Positions 15,090 through 23,136 of a stretch of DNA of 55,304 bases are shown here, in pieces. The notes beneath the pieces are model-generated. The model had not been told where the DNA came from, ran no database searches, and saw only the letters and a program-made list of their open reading frames with translations. Positions within the stretch are counted from its first letter, which is position 1; each line of letters opens with the position of its first letter. The translations under genes and the position numbers were made by a program. The stretch lies in the NCBI RefSeq assembly GCF_014634805.1, contig NZ_BMBS01000008.1, positions 1 through 55,304 on the forward strand, written 5' to 3'. This stretch comes from Leuconostoc falkenbergense (GTDB lineage Bacteria > Bacillota > Bacilli > Lactobacillales > Lactobacillaceae).

Positions 15090-15797
15090 TTACTTAGTTT
15101 TTGCTTCAACAGGCTTAGCAGTTGTTTGTGGCTTATTAGCAGCAGTTGCCTTTGAAATACCACTAGCAGAGAAGAACAAAACATCTTGATCTGGATCATC
15201 ATTGGTTGAACCGTCAAATAATGACACAACTAAATTTTCAAATTCAACCTTATCAAATGGCTTAAAAGCACCCTCTGGGAATACTTCAACAGGTACACGA
15301 ACTGTTAATGCCTTACCATTTTCATCACTCACACGCACATCTTTGGCAATCAAATCACCAACACGGGAACCACGATCTTGTTGTTCTTGATACGTCAAAG
15401 TCTCAAAAACATCACGAGTGGCACCATACATAAATGAACCTGTAAAGAAATCGGTATCAACAACAGGGAAATACTCACCCTTAACCACAACCATAGTCCG
15501 GGCTGACTCATTCGCCCAGGTAGTCGCTACTGTTTCATTCTCTTTCTTAATAACAGCAGTCAAACCAGAAACCTTAGTACGTGAACCACCAATTGGCACC
15601 AAATCTAGTGTCATATTTTCAAACTTCACAACATCTTTTGGCTTCAATCCCTCTGGCAACTTACCAACTGGTGTAACAGTCAAGGCATCAGCGTCAGAAC
15701 CTTCAATCAAAAACTGTGGTCGTCCATTATCAGGCGTTCCTAAATACAAAAACTTCAAGTTACCCTTTTCAGGTAACAACTTCAACATTTTACTCAT
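15090..15797 (-). CDS. DUF961/YdcP-like ICE protein with internal duplication
   Basis: The start is set at ATG 15795-15797 (MSKMLKLL) in place of an upstream TTG. The 235-residue protein contains two related segments, LKPKDVVKFENMTLDL near 50-65 and FKPFDKVEFENLVVSL near 180-195, resembling the 'KPxDxVELxNP' motif of DUF961 proteins such as ICEBs1 YdcP and Tn916 Orf22/23. It could be two fused DUF961 units. The family sits just upstream of the coupling-protein gene, as here. Recent work on the family suggests helicase-processivity roles, but I cannot infer that from sequence. Confidence 0.55.
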   Translation of the reverse strand: MSKMLKLLPEKGNLKFLYLGTPDNGRPQFLIEGSDADALTVTPVGKLPEGLKPKDVVKFENMTLDLVPIGGSRTKVSGLTAVIKKENETVATTWANESARTMVVVKGEYFPVVDTDFFTGSFMYGATRDVFETLTYQEQQDRGSRVGDLIAKDVRVSDENGKALTVRVPVEVFPEGAFKPFDKVEFENLVVSLFDGSTNDDPDQDVLFFSASGISKATAANKPQTTAKPVEAKTK

Positions 15798-15878
15798 AAA
15801 AACCAAAACTCGCTTTCTTAATCAAAATAAAAAGAACACTCTAGATTAAACAATCAAAATGTTCTTAACAACACTACA

Positions 15879-16025
15879 TTAAATTTTAGTCTCAACAGAC
15901 ACATGGAACTCATACTTACCAGCCAATGGCTTTAAATCAGCTAACAATTCGGCATGTTCCCTTGATGTCATGAGACGTTGATAGTCACTACGTACGACGA
16001 GAACAATTTTTTTGTAATCATCCAT
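15879..16025 (-). CDS. Small ICE protein, first visible gene of the transfer block (48 aa)
   Basis: This gene is short but well formed: ATG at 16023-16025 with AAAGGA 8 nt upstream, 48 sense codons, TAA. The protein starts MDDYKKIVLVVRSDYQRLM and ends YEFHVSVETKI; it is soluble with alternating charged and hydrophobic residues. It lies where Tn916 and ICEBs1 carry small genes upstream of the DUF961 gene. Function unknown. Confidence 0.65.
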   Translation of the reverse strand: MDDYKKIVLVVRSDYQRLMTSREHAELLADLKPLAGKYEFHVSVETKI

Positions 16026-16545
16026 CACTGTCGTCCTTTCTTTCACTAAATTCCATCATCAAAAAACTTATTATCTTATAAAAATTAAAATCAAAAATGT
16101 AACTATACTTTGATCCATAGCTACAAATCGTACGCTCCACACCCACACTGCTTCATGGCACACTAAATAAACCTAAAATCGAATAAAACTTTATTCTCGG
16201 ACACCATTGATATTCTATTTATCTCATTGTCCTTGGATCCCCTGACATCAACCAGACGATTACGGTGTTTTAATAGTGCAACGTCAGAACTCAAATCAAA
16301 GTAACGCTGCGACCCGAAATCAATCGACCCTCCGTAACTATCGCTACAATTTCAACAATAACTTGCCATGTTTAACCCTACTTTTTAACTAATTATTGTT
16401 TTTTCCATCAAAAACCGTTATGCTAAAGGTGCAAACTTTTAAACGAATGATGGTAACCTTTGTAACTTGATATTCAATTATTGGGGGACACTTATGTGTC
16501 CTTTTTTATTTCACAATTAAACTTATATTCTGCTGGTTACAAAAT
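16026..16545. other. Intergenic leader of the transfer block
   Basis: No gene is supported over these 520 bp. The minus strand has possible AT-rich promoter elements near 16065-16110 (TTACAT, 16 bp, TATAAG) just ahead of the 48-aa gene. The plus strand has the promoter-terminator unit at 16396-16507. The GC-mixed middle (16140-16370) shows nothing recognisable. Confidence 0.5.
16396..16507 (+). ncRNA. Candidate 77-nt RNA antisense to the transfer operon leader
   Basis: TTGTTT (16396-16401), a 17-bp spacer and TATGCT (16419-16424) precede a possible start near 16431. An intrinsic terminator GGGACAC/GTGTCC with six T ends it at 16507. It contains only a seven-codon ORF. The RNA would be complementary to the operon mRNA between the Xis-like and 48-aa genes. 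Transcription is unproven. Confidence 0.45.
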
Positions 16546-16830
16546 TTATTGATAATACTCAATGTGATCTGCTAACCATTTTTTTACCGCTGCCTTCGGA
16601 TAGACAGTTGATTTTACACCGGTTGCTGCATCCTCTATCTCAATGTGCGGCAATCGATATCTAATACGAGAAAAATACGTTCTACCAAGACCAGTTTCTG
16701 CTGCAGCTTGGCCATCAGATTTCCATACAATCACATCATTTTGACGATGAAGCTTGTCAAGTTCTGTTAATTGTTGAGAAAACAATTTTTCCATATTTTC
16801 TATTACATCATTCAATTCAACTTCAGCCAT
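16546..16830 (-). CDS. Putative excisionase/DNA-binding protein (94 aa)
   Basis: The start is the ATG at 16828-16830 (MAEVELND) with AAGGTG upstream. After an N-terminal helix, the region SDGQAAAETGLGRTYFSRIRYRLP and the end KSTVYPKAAVKKWLADHIEY resemble the winged-helix/MerR-like layout of excisionases and orientation modules. Position directly downstream of the switch protein and near the integrase fits Xis, the directionality factor. A general phage-type regulator is the alternative. Confidence 0.55.
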   Translation of the reverse strand: MAEVELNDVIENMEKLFSQQLTELDKLHRQNDVIVWKSDGQAAAETGLGRTYFSRIRYRLPHIEIEDAATGVKSTVYPKAAVKKWLADHIEYYQ

Positions 16831-16831
16831 A

Positions 16832-16846
16832 AAACACCTTGCTATC
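16832..16846 (+). repeat. 15-bp direct repeat copy 1 (AAACACCTTGCTATC)
   Basis: An identical copy lies at 18052-18066 upstream of int. This copy overlaps the ribosome site of the Xis-like gene. Candidate arm-type binding site for integrase or Xis. Confidence 0.5.
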
Positions 16847-16864
16847 TCCATGGATTACTACGTC

Positions 16865-17107
16865 CTAACTCTCTATATGATGTATGGCTGGGTCTTTGTT
16901 ACGACTAAACTGATTTCCAGAACAAAAAATAAGCTCATCATAACTAACATTAAAATATGTCTCGATATTCCTAAGTACAGCTGTACTGGGAACAGTTTTC
17001 CCCTGTTCATAATTTTGCCAAGTTCGTTTTGAAATACCAACAATTCGAGCCATTTCATGTTGGTTTAGATTAAAGTTAGCTCGAAGAGCTTTCAACGTTA
17101 CCTTCAT
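16865..17107 (-). CDS. XRE-family Cro-like regulator (80 aa)
   Basis: The protein is one HTH_XRE domain: LKALRANFNLNQHEMARIVGISKRTW at 6-31, then NYEQGKTVPS and a final helix with YFNVSYDELIF. AGGAGGAG lies before the ATG. It is divergent from the S24 repressor and is the first gene of the rightmost operon, matching Cro-like or ICEBs1 Xis-operon regulators. Its promoter contains operator O1. Confidence 0.8.
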   Translation of the reverse strand: MKVTLKALRANFNLNQHEMARIVGISKRTWQNYEQGKTVPSTAVLRNIETYFNVSYDELIFCSGNQFSRNKDPAIHHIES

Positions 17108-17131
17108 GTCTCCTCCTTTCTGAACAACTTT

Positions 17132-17160
17132 ATTCTATTACGGTTAAATCGTAATGTCAA
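17132..17160 (-). promoter_or_regulatory. Operon promoter with operator O1 in its spacer
   Basis: On the minus strand TTGACA (plus 17155-17160), 17 bp, and TAGAAT (plus 17132-17137) form a strong promoter for the Cro-like gene. The spacer holds the palindrome ATTACG-gttaaat-CGTAAT (17137-17155), shared with the repressor promoter as the TTACGGTT half-site. Confidence 0.8.
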
Positions 17161-17189
17161 TAGAAAATAATGAATTCGGCTAGTTCAGT

Positions 17190-17218
17190 TTGATTCATTT
17201 ACGGTTCTGCCGTATAAT
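17190..17218 (+). promoter_or_regulatory. Repressor promoter with operator O2 in its spacer
   Basis: TTGATT (17190-17195), 17 bp, TATAAT (17213-17218). The palindrome TACGG-ttctg-CCGTA (17200-17214) fills the spacer. O1 and O2 share TTACGGTT, so the S24 repressor and the Cro-like protein probably compete here. Confidence 0.8.
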
Positions 17219-17250
17219 ATCAATATAAAATAACTTGAAAGGTCAACGTT

Positions 17251-17958
17251 ATGAGCTCATTAGGCAATAAAAAAATTATGGCGCAAAATATTTCTCGACT
17301 AATGAAATCAAAGGGTGTGACACGCAACAAAATGTCCGACGATTTATCAATTAGTTACACAACACTGACTGACTGGATAAAAGGCAATACTTATCCGCGA
17401 ATTGATAAAATTGAAATGATGTCAAACTATTTTGGTGTGCCAAAATCAACCCTGATCGAATCCGAAAATTCGTTAACTATTAGTGATAAGGTAACCGCCA
17501 TTTTAGCCAACCTTTCTATTAGTCGCCAAAAAAAGGTGTTAGCTTATAGTGAGCATCAATACAAAATACAAAATAGCCAGCCACAAATTTTTGATCATCC
17601 AAAACAAGAGATTGAACTTTACGGTGCCGTCTCTGCTGGCACAGGAGAATATTTAAGCGACGAGTATCGAGAAACCATCTCATATGACGGTATCATACCT
17701 GATCATGATTATGCAGTTATCGTCAATGGGGATTCAATGTTACCTTTATTTGAAGACAAGCAGATAATTTTTGTCAAAAAAAGAACCGATATTCGCTCAG
17801 GACAAATTGTTATTGCAAACTATGATCAGCAAGCTTATGTCAAAAAGTTTGTTAGTGATGATAGTGGCGCACGGTTTGTTTCACTCAATAAAAAATATGA
17901 TGATATGCCCATTAATGCCAACCATGAAACATCAATTTTTGGAGTGGTTGTTCTTTAA
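17251..17958 (+). CDS. S24-peptidase (LexA/CI-like) ICE repressor
   Basis: The 235-residue protein has an N-terminal XRE helix-turn-helix (about 10-65) and a C-terminal LexA/CI-type autoprotease: cleavage-site candidate VSAGTG near 129-134, nucleophile Ser in VNGDSMLP near 155-162 and general-base Lys in AYVKKF near 192-197. This predicts RecA-stimulated self-cleavage, so that DNA damage would release the element, as with SOS-induced phages. ICEBs1 instead uses ImmR with protease ImmA; no ImmA-like gene is seen. AAAGG precedes the ATG. Confidence 0.88.
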   Translation: MSSLGNKKIMAQNISRLMKSKGVTRNKMSDDLSISYTTLTDWIKGNTYPRIDKIEMMSNYFGVPKSTLIESENSLTISDKVTAILANLSISRQKKVLAYSEHQYKIQNSQPQIFDHPKQEIELYGAVSAGTGEYLSDEYRETISYDGIIPDHDYAVIVNGDSMLPLFEDKQIIFVKKRTDIRSGQIVIANYDQQAYVKKFVSDDSGARFVSLNKKYDDMPINANHETSIFGVVVL

Positions 17959-18051
17959 AAACAAAAGCTTAAAAATATTCTAATATTATCTTTAATTTAT
18001 CTCGATATTAGTCCACATGGTCATGACTATAAACTGCCCTACTTCCTAGTT

Positions 18052-18066
18052 AAACACCTTGCTATC
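18052..18066 (+). repeat. 15-bp direct repeat copy 2, upstream of int
   Basis: Identical to 16832-16846. It lies about 30 bp ahead of the integrase start and overlaps the likely int promoter region (TAAAAT just downstream). Confidence 0.5.
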
Positions 18067-18094
18067 GTTTAAAATACAGGAAGGATAACAAAAA

Positions 18095-19228
18095 ATGAGG
18101 TACACATATAAGAAAGAACGACGAGACCCACAAATACAAAGCTATATAACTACACAAGGCAAAAAATGGCGAATTAAATTTTCAATTACCGTACGCAACC
18201 AAAAGAAATTCATTGAAAAAAACGGTTTTAGATCTTTTGACGAAGCTAGGGCAGCTAAACAAGATCTCTTAAATCAAGTTTCAACAAATTTTAATAACAA
18301 AAACATCACCGTATACGAATATTTCAACCAATACTGCCAGGAAAAAATTGACAATGGTTCTTGGCGTTATACAACATATAAACAAAGTACTTATATGTTT
18401 GAAAGAAACGTATTTCCTACGTGGGGAAAATTTAAATTAAAGGACGTAACACGTCTAGACTATCAATCATGGATTACTAAGTACGCAAAAACAAAAAGAT
18501 ATTCAAAAAATTACATGCGCTTACTTAACGGTCTTGTTGCAGGAGTATTCACTGATGCAGTTCTAAATGATGTAATAAGCAAAAGTCCTATACAAAAAAT
18601 AAAAGTATCTGGCTCGCCCTCCAGGGACACTTCGATTACACGTTCAGAATTTAACACTGTCTTCAATTTCATTAAAGATTCAGAAAGATTAACACTCCAA
18701 CAAAGAACAATGGCTTTGTTAACACTTATTGGACTACGTCACGAAGAGATTATGGGGATAAGAGTTAAGTATGTCAAACAAAACATGCTAGGCATTTTTG
18801 AAACTATCAATATACATGGACAAGTTTCCACACCAAAAACCTCCTCATCAAATCGTTGGGTCCCAATGCCGCCGATTATTGAAGAACACCTACAGCGATG
18901 CATTCAACAGTCGAAGTTGGTATATGCATCTAACAACTTGATTATGTCAAAAAATGATCTGATATTTGTCAATCATTTAGCAAAACAAGTACGATATTCT
19001 GAGCTAGCAACAATATTCAAAATCATAAGTCGCGAAACGAATATACATGTTTGGCCACACAAAATGAGACATGCATTTTCAACCATAGCTTTCGGTATAC
19101 CCGGATTGAATCCTAAAGACATCGCAAACATTCTGGGCCATTCAAAAATTGATATGTCATTGTATTATAATAACGGTACTAAAGAAGGTCAAACAGACGC
19201 AATGGAAAAAATAATAAGCCTCTTCTAG
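18095..19228 (+). CDS. int: Tyrosine-type site-specific integrase
   Basis: The 377-residue protein has an N-terminal arm-binding region, a SAM-like core-binding domain (about 70-160) and a C-terminal catalytic domain: Arg in LIGLRHEEI near 213, HKMRH near 321-325, LGHSKI near 347 and the nucleophile Tyr in SLYYNN near 357. It would insert and, with Xis, excise the ICE. GGAAGG lies before the ATG. It is the last gene of the element on this side, so one att site should lie between it and the FemX-like gene. Confidence 0.95.
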   Translation: MRYTYKKERRDPQIQSYITTQGKKWRIKFSITVRNQKKFIEKNGFRSFDEARAAKQDLLNQVSTNFNNKNITVYEYFNQYCQEKIDNGSWRYTTYKQSTYMFERNVFPTWGKFKLKDVTRLDYQSWITKYAKTKRYSKNYMRLLNGLVAGVFTDAVLNDVISKSPIQKIKVSGSPSRDTSITRSEFNTVFNFIKDSERLTLQQRTMALLTLIGLRHEEIMGIRVKYVKQNMLGIFETINIHGQVSTPKTSSSNRWVPMPPIIEEHLQRCIQQSKLVYASNNLIMSKNDLIFVNHLAKQVRYSELATIFKIISRETNIHVWPHKMRHAFSTIAFGIPGLNPKDIANILGHSKIDMSLYYNNGTKEGQTDAMEKIISLF

Positions 19229-19229
19229 C

Positions 19230-19389
19230 TCCCAACTTTTCCCCAACTATGTATGAAATATATATGCAATTTAGTCAGTATATTAAATTAAAAACGTGAT
19301 AAAGTCGCAGTATTATACAGTATATATGCTGTTTGCTTAAAACTTTATTATTATACCAAAAAAGCGCCCACCGGCGCTAATTTTTATAA
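19230..19389. other. Probable ICE-chromosome junction (att region, unresolved)
   Basis: The 160 AT-rich bp between int and the FemX-like gene must contain the right attachment site if the element is integrated normally. The other end is outside the window, so the core repeat cannot be identified. Confidence 0.4.
19358..19385 (-). terminator. Terminator after the FemX-like gene
   Basis: AGCGCC/GGCGCT stem with CACC loop; on the minus strand it is followed by TTTTTT, just past the FemX-like stop codon. Confidence 0.75.
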
Positions 19390-20427
19390 TTAATCAAATT
19401 GTTTGAGGTAATCCTTATAACCTTCTTCGTCAACGACCCAGTCGAGTTCACCGATATATTCAGCGTTGGGATCGTGGTAAGCAAATTCATGTTTGAACTT
19501 ATAGAGACCATCAGAAACATCAAATTCACCAATGCCACCAAAATCATATTCGATTTTGCCAAGTGACAGTCCCCATTTCAGCATCTCATATTGAATGGCG
19601 GCTGGTGCGTTATGTTTACCAAATTCGCGATAAGAGCCAGCATACATATACCAAATCTCATCACCATAAGCAAATCCTAAGCCACCAGCAATCACTTGCC
19701 CTTCAAAATGAGCCAAGTAGACTCGGAACAAGCCTGTCCCTGCCCATAATTTTTGCATACGAAGGAAGTAATCTAATGGTCTGTGTGTGATACCATGATT
19801 TTTTGCCATTGCCACGTAGGTATCAAATAGTGCTCGAATATCCTCTTCACTATCACCAAATGTAATTGTCACACCATCACGAAATGCACGTCGAATATCA
19901 TTACGAAGTTTAGGCTTGAAGTGCAACATCAATTCATCTTCATTGGTAATAGGCGTAGCACCTTCACCGCGACCATCATAGTATAAGACGACATTCTTAC
20001 GTGGCTGAATATTACCATGCATGTGTGTAACTTGCGTATTACGTGTCTGGAAGCCTGCCTCAAGATATTTTTGATTCAACTCATCCGAATACTGTACTTC
20101 AGGATCCATTCTCAACAAGAAGACATTATCCGGTAATGCTGCTAAAGCTTCCTTAATCAAATCCTTAATTAAATCAACATCTTCAATATCGGCAACAGGT
20201 CCACGGCCAGCATAAGCTAAAACTTTTCCGGGAACAGCCTCAACTGTTAATACTGACATAACCGCATCAATTTGACCGTCTGTTTCATGATAAACATAAA
20301 CGTGGTTCCAGTTTGCTTTCAATTCACCCCATAGTGGATCCTGTGTGACTTGTCCTCTTGGATTTTCACGCACAAACTTTTGATATGCTGAGACTTTTTC
20401 TTGATCATCTAAATTTAAAATTGTCAT
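19390..20427 (-). CDS. femX: FemX/FemAB-family peptidoglycan interpeptide-bridge aminoacyltransferase
   Basis: The 345-residue protein is the size of Weissella viridescens FemX (about 336). FemAB features include the N-terminal GQVTQDPLWGELKANW, the central LHFKPKLRNDIRRAFRDGV near 170-188 and the C-terminal KWGLSLGKIEYDFGG with GLYKFKHEFAYHD. The double GNAT fold uses aminoacyl-tRNA to add the first bridge residue to the Lys of the cell-wall precursor. Whether alanine or serine is used is not readable. Five bp separate it from rex. Confidence 0.85.
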   Translation of the reverse strand: MTILNLDDQEKVSAYQKFVRENPRGQVTQDPLWGELKANWNHVYVYHETDGQIDAVMSVLTVEAVPGKVLAYAGRGPVADIEDVDLIKDLIKEALAALPDNVFLLRMDPEVQYSDELNQKYLEAGFQTRNTQVTHMHGNIQPRKNVVLYYDGRGEGATPITNEDELMLHFKPKLRNDIRRAFRDGVTITFGDSEEDIRALFDTYVAMAKNHGITHRPLDYFLRMQKLWAGTGLFRVYLAHFEGQVIAGGLGFAYGDEIWYMYAGSYREFGKHNAPAAIQYEMLKWGLSLGKIEYDFGGIGEFDVSDGLYKFKHEFAYHDPNAEYIGELDWVVDEEGYKDYLKQFD

Positions 20428-20432
20428 TTAAC

Positions 20433-21083
20433 TTATAATCCTGTCGTAATTGAACCGTAATTTTCAATGAAATACACCAAAGTTTGCAATTCATTGGTTA
20501 AGTCAACGTTTTGAACACGTACGTTGGCAGGTACCGTGACACGCAAAGGCGTAAAATTCAAAATTCCCTTAACACCGGCACTCACTAATTGATCTGTAAT
20601 ATCTTGGGCAACACCTTGTGGCACAGTCAAGATCGCAATGTTAATACGTTGCGCACTAATCTGTTCCTTCAATTCACTCATTTTATAAATTGGTACACCA
20701 GCTAAAATAGTGCCTGTTCGCTTTTCATCGGCATCAAAAGCAGCTGAAATACGCATATTTGACGATTGATGGAAGTTAAAGTTAAGCAAGGCTTGTCCCA
20801 AATTTCCAGCACCGATTAGTGCGACGTTGATCAAACTATCTTGGTCCAAAACATTGGCAAAGAAATCCAATAGCGCTTTAACTTCGTAGCCATAACCTCT
20901 TTTACCTAGAGCACCAAAATAAGAAAAATCACGACGAATTGTCGCCGCATCGAACTTAATAGCATCACTTAATTCTGATGATGAAATACGATCTGTACCA
21001 GCATCATGTAAGAAAGTTAGATAACGAAAATAAATTGGTAACCGCTTAGCGGTTGCGCGTGGTATTTTTGGTTGTTGCGTCAT
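20433..21083 (-). CDS. rex: Redox-sensing transcriptional repressor Rex
   Basis: The 216-residue protein has an N-terminal winged helix ([12 protein letters not shown]... [20 protein letters not shown]) and a Rossmann domain with GAGNLGQAL near 90-98. Rex binds NADH or NAD+ and controls fermentative and redox genes according to their ratio. It is encoded directly upstream of the FemX-like gene. Two GTGAA/TTCAC inverted pairs lie upstream, which may be autoregulatory, though their spacing is not the classical one. Confidence 0.93.
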   Translation of the reverse strand: MTQQPKIPRATAKRLPIYFRYLTFLHDAGTDRISSSELSDAIKFDAATIRRDFSYFGALGKRGYGYEVKALLDFFANVLDQDSLINVALIGAGNLGQALLNFNFHQSSNMRISAAFDADEKRTGTILAGVPIYKMSELKEQISAQRINIAILTVPQGVAQDITDQLVSAGVKGILNFTPLRVTVPANVRVQNVDLTNELQTLVYFIENYGSITTGL

Positions 21084-21100
21084 AATATATCTCCAGTAAT

Positions 21101-21174
21101 TTCACTTGTGAACTTTTGCATAGTAATTGTACCATATATTTAAGGGTTTTGCGAAAAGATAGTGAAACATTCAC
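21101..21174. promoter_or_regulatory. Rex-site-like inverted repeats upstream of rex
   Basis: TTCAC-TT-GTGAA at 21101-21112 and GTGAA-ACA-TTCAC at 21162-21174. The second resembles the Rex consensus TTGTGAA-N4-TTCACAA but with a 3-bp gap. Confidence 0.3.
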
Positions 21175-21181
21175 AATGATG

Positions 21182-22198
21182 TCACGATTGTAATAGTTCA
21201 AAATCCAATCCCGGATCCGTATTAAGGTCCAAATCCGCATAGATATTTTGTTTATAATTCCAGTAACCAGCAGCACCAATCATCGCAGCATTATCGCCAG
21301 TATACGCCACTGGAACTGGAATAAATACTGTATCATTGAAATCATTTAAAAGTGTTGTCAACGCTTCACGCAACTGGGAATTAGCAGCAACACCACCAGC
21401 TAAAACAAAGCTCTTAACTGGATAATGACGTAATGCACGCTCAGTACGACCGATTAACGCATCCACAACAGCATTTTGAAAACTCGTTGCCAAATCATCT
21501 TGGTTAATCGTTTCTTGCTTTTGTTCGGCATGGTGAACATAATTAATGACCGCACTCTTTAATCCTGAAAAACTAAAATCATAGTTGTCTTCATGAGCCA
21601 TAGCCGTTGGAAATTTAATAGTTGCTTTACCACGATGTGCCATTTCATCAATGGTTTTACCAGCTGGATAAGGGAGTTTTAATAACCGTCCGACTTTGTC
21701 AAAGCTTTCACCAGCGGCGTCATCTCTTGTTTCACCTAATACTTCAAATTTATTTTCAGTTTTCATTAGGACTAATTCAGTATGACCACCAGATACCATC
21801 AGAGCCATAGCTGGATATATGATTGGTTGATTAAAATTTGCCGCAGAAATGTGTCCCGCTAGATGATTAACAGGTATGATTGGCAGGTCATGCGCCAAGG
21901 CAAATGTCTTAGCACCCATCAATCCGACCAGTAGTGAACCAACTAATCCGGGCCCATAGGTCACCGCAACCGCATCTAATTCAGATGGGGTGACCTGAGC
22001 TTGTTTCAAGGCATCATCAAGTACTCTGGTGATCCATTCAATGTGATGTCGACTTGCTACTTCAGGTACAATGCCACCAAACCGTTGATGGGAATTGATT
22101 TGCGTTGCAACACTATTGCTTAAAACAATGTGTCCATCTTCCACCACTGCTACACTGGTTTCATCAGCACTCGATTCAAATGCAATTATTTTAGTCAA
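21182..22198 (-). CDS. tsaD: tRNA t6A threonylcarbamoyltransferase TsaD
   Basis: The 338-residue ASKHA-fold protein has [13 protein letters not shown] at the N-terminus, the metal-binding HxxxH in [11 protein letters not shown] near 111-115 and [11 protein letters not shown] near 134. It transfers the threonylcarbamoyl group to A37 of ANN-reading tRNAs with TsaB. It overlaps the downstream end of the rimI-like gene by 8 bp in a tsaB-rimI-rimI-tsaD operon. Confidence 0.96.
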   Translation of the reverse strand: MTKIIAFESSADETSVAVVEDGHIVLSNSVATQINSHQRFGGIVPEVASRHHIEWITRVLDDALKQAQVTPSELDAVAVTYGPGLVGSLLVGLMGAKTFALAHDLPIIPVNHLAGHISAANFNQPIIYPAMALMVSGGHTELVLMKTENKFEVLGETRDDAAGESFDKVGRLLKLPYPAGKTIDEMAHRGKATIKFPTAMAHEDNYDFSFSGLKSAVINYVHHAEQKQETINQDDLATSFQNAVVDALIGRTERALRHYPVKSFVLAGGVAANSQLREALTTLLNDFNDTVFIPVPVAYTGDNAAMIGAAGYWNYKQNIYADLDLNTDPGLDFELLQS

Positions 22199-22604
22199 TT
22201 TTTCGCTCCATCATAATGGCATCAGCACCATTTTTGTAATATTTTTCTCGACGATAATAAGGTTGAAAACCAAATTTGCGGTACAGTGCCTGTGCTGCCG
22301 TATTGGTATTAGCTACTTCCAATAGTACGCGCTTCGTGTTAGGCAACGCAAAAACCGCCATCAGTAATGCTTGTCCAATACCTTGATGCTGAAATTTCGG
22401 CGAAACACCTAAACTACCAACTTCAACCTCATCTAAAATTTGTGTTGCACCAAGAAAACCACCTGTCGTCACAAAATAAATAGAACGTGGACTACGCAGT
22501 TCATGCTCAAATACTTCTTTTGGCCAAGGTGACGGTGCAAAAGACTCATTTGCTAATTGCCAAATGTCATCAAGATCTTCAATTGTTGCCCGTCTGATTA
22601 TCAA
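22191..22604 (-). CDS. rimI: GNAT acetyltransferase, RimI type
   Basis: The 137-residue GNAT protein has the acetyl-CoA loop [10 protein letters not shown] near 72-81 and the C-terminal [22 protein letters not shown]. RimI acetylates the N-terminus of ribosomal protein S18 and is regularly encoded between tsaB and tsaD. It starts with TTG and overlaps the preceding acetyltransferase by 26 bp, so it depends on coupled translation. Target not provable from sequence. Confidence 0.85.
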   Translation of the reverse strand: MIIRRATIEDLDDIWQLANESFAPSPWPKEVFEHELRSPRSIYFVTTGGFLGATQILDEVEVGSLGVSPKFQHQGIGQALLMAVFALPNTKRVLLEVANTNTAAQALYRKFGFQPYYRREKYYKNGADAIMMERKID

Positions 22605-23136
22605 AATTTAGTGTCATTGAGACCGCATCTTCGTGGTCACCAAGATAATAACCTTTCTTAATTTCCGTTTGCTCATAACCCAATTTACGATATAATGTCT
22701 GCGCATTGGTGTTAGAGCGACGTGCTTCTAATGTCATCGTTGACATATGCATGTTGTGTGCAAATTCATGAATTGACTCGAGCAGCATCGTACCAATACC
22801 GTGTTTCTGCCAGACTGGTACAACAGCGATATTAGTAATGTGCATATCGTCAATGTCTGAACGATACGCTGCGCCCGCAAAAGCAATAATTTGCCCACGA
22901 CGCTCTACGACTAAATATAAACGAATATGTGGCCGAGATAATTCACTCATAAAATCACGCAATAGCCACGGTGCAACGCCCTCATAAACCGCTTCTTCTA
23001 TTTTGATTAAGATGTCAATGTCTTTTAGTGTCGCTCGGCGCAAAGCAAAAGATATACCATTAATTTCGACCTGTCTTGCCTCAAATTTTGGTAAATTAAA
23101 CGGTAAATGCTGTTGTCGTTTAAACTTCAAAAACAT
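22579..23136 (-). CDS. Second RimI-like GNAT acetyltransferase
   Basis: The start is taken as ATG 23134-23136 (MFLKFKRQQH), inside the end of tsaB. The 185-residue protein has the GNAT loop KHGIGTMLL, TMTLEARRSNTNAQTLYRKLGYEQ and a 35-residue N-terminal extension before the fold. It resembles the downstream RimI closely, suggesting an old tandem duplication; lactic acid bacteria often carry both. Specific substrate unknown. Confidence 0.8.
   Translation of the reverse strand: MFLKFKRQQHLPFNLPKFEARQVEINGISFALRRATLKDIDILIKIEEAVYEGVAPWLLRDFMSELSRPHIRLYLVVERRGQIIAFAGAAYRSDIDDMHITNIAVVPVWQKHGIGTMLLESIHEFAHNMHMSTMTLEARRSNTNAQTLYRKLGYEQTEIKKGYYLGDHEDAVSMTLNFDNQTGNN

Noticed and set aside
15202-15849. 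Plus-strand open frames opposite the DUF961-like gene
   Set aside because: Shadow frames of a coherent minus-strand gene.
21162-21174. A functional Rex operator upstream of rex
   Set aside because: The GTGAA/TTCAC gap is 3 bp where the Rex consensus has 4, so it is listed only as a weak candidate.
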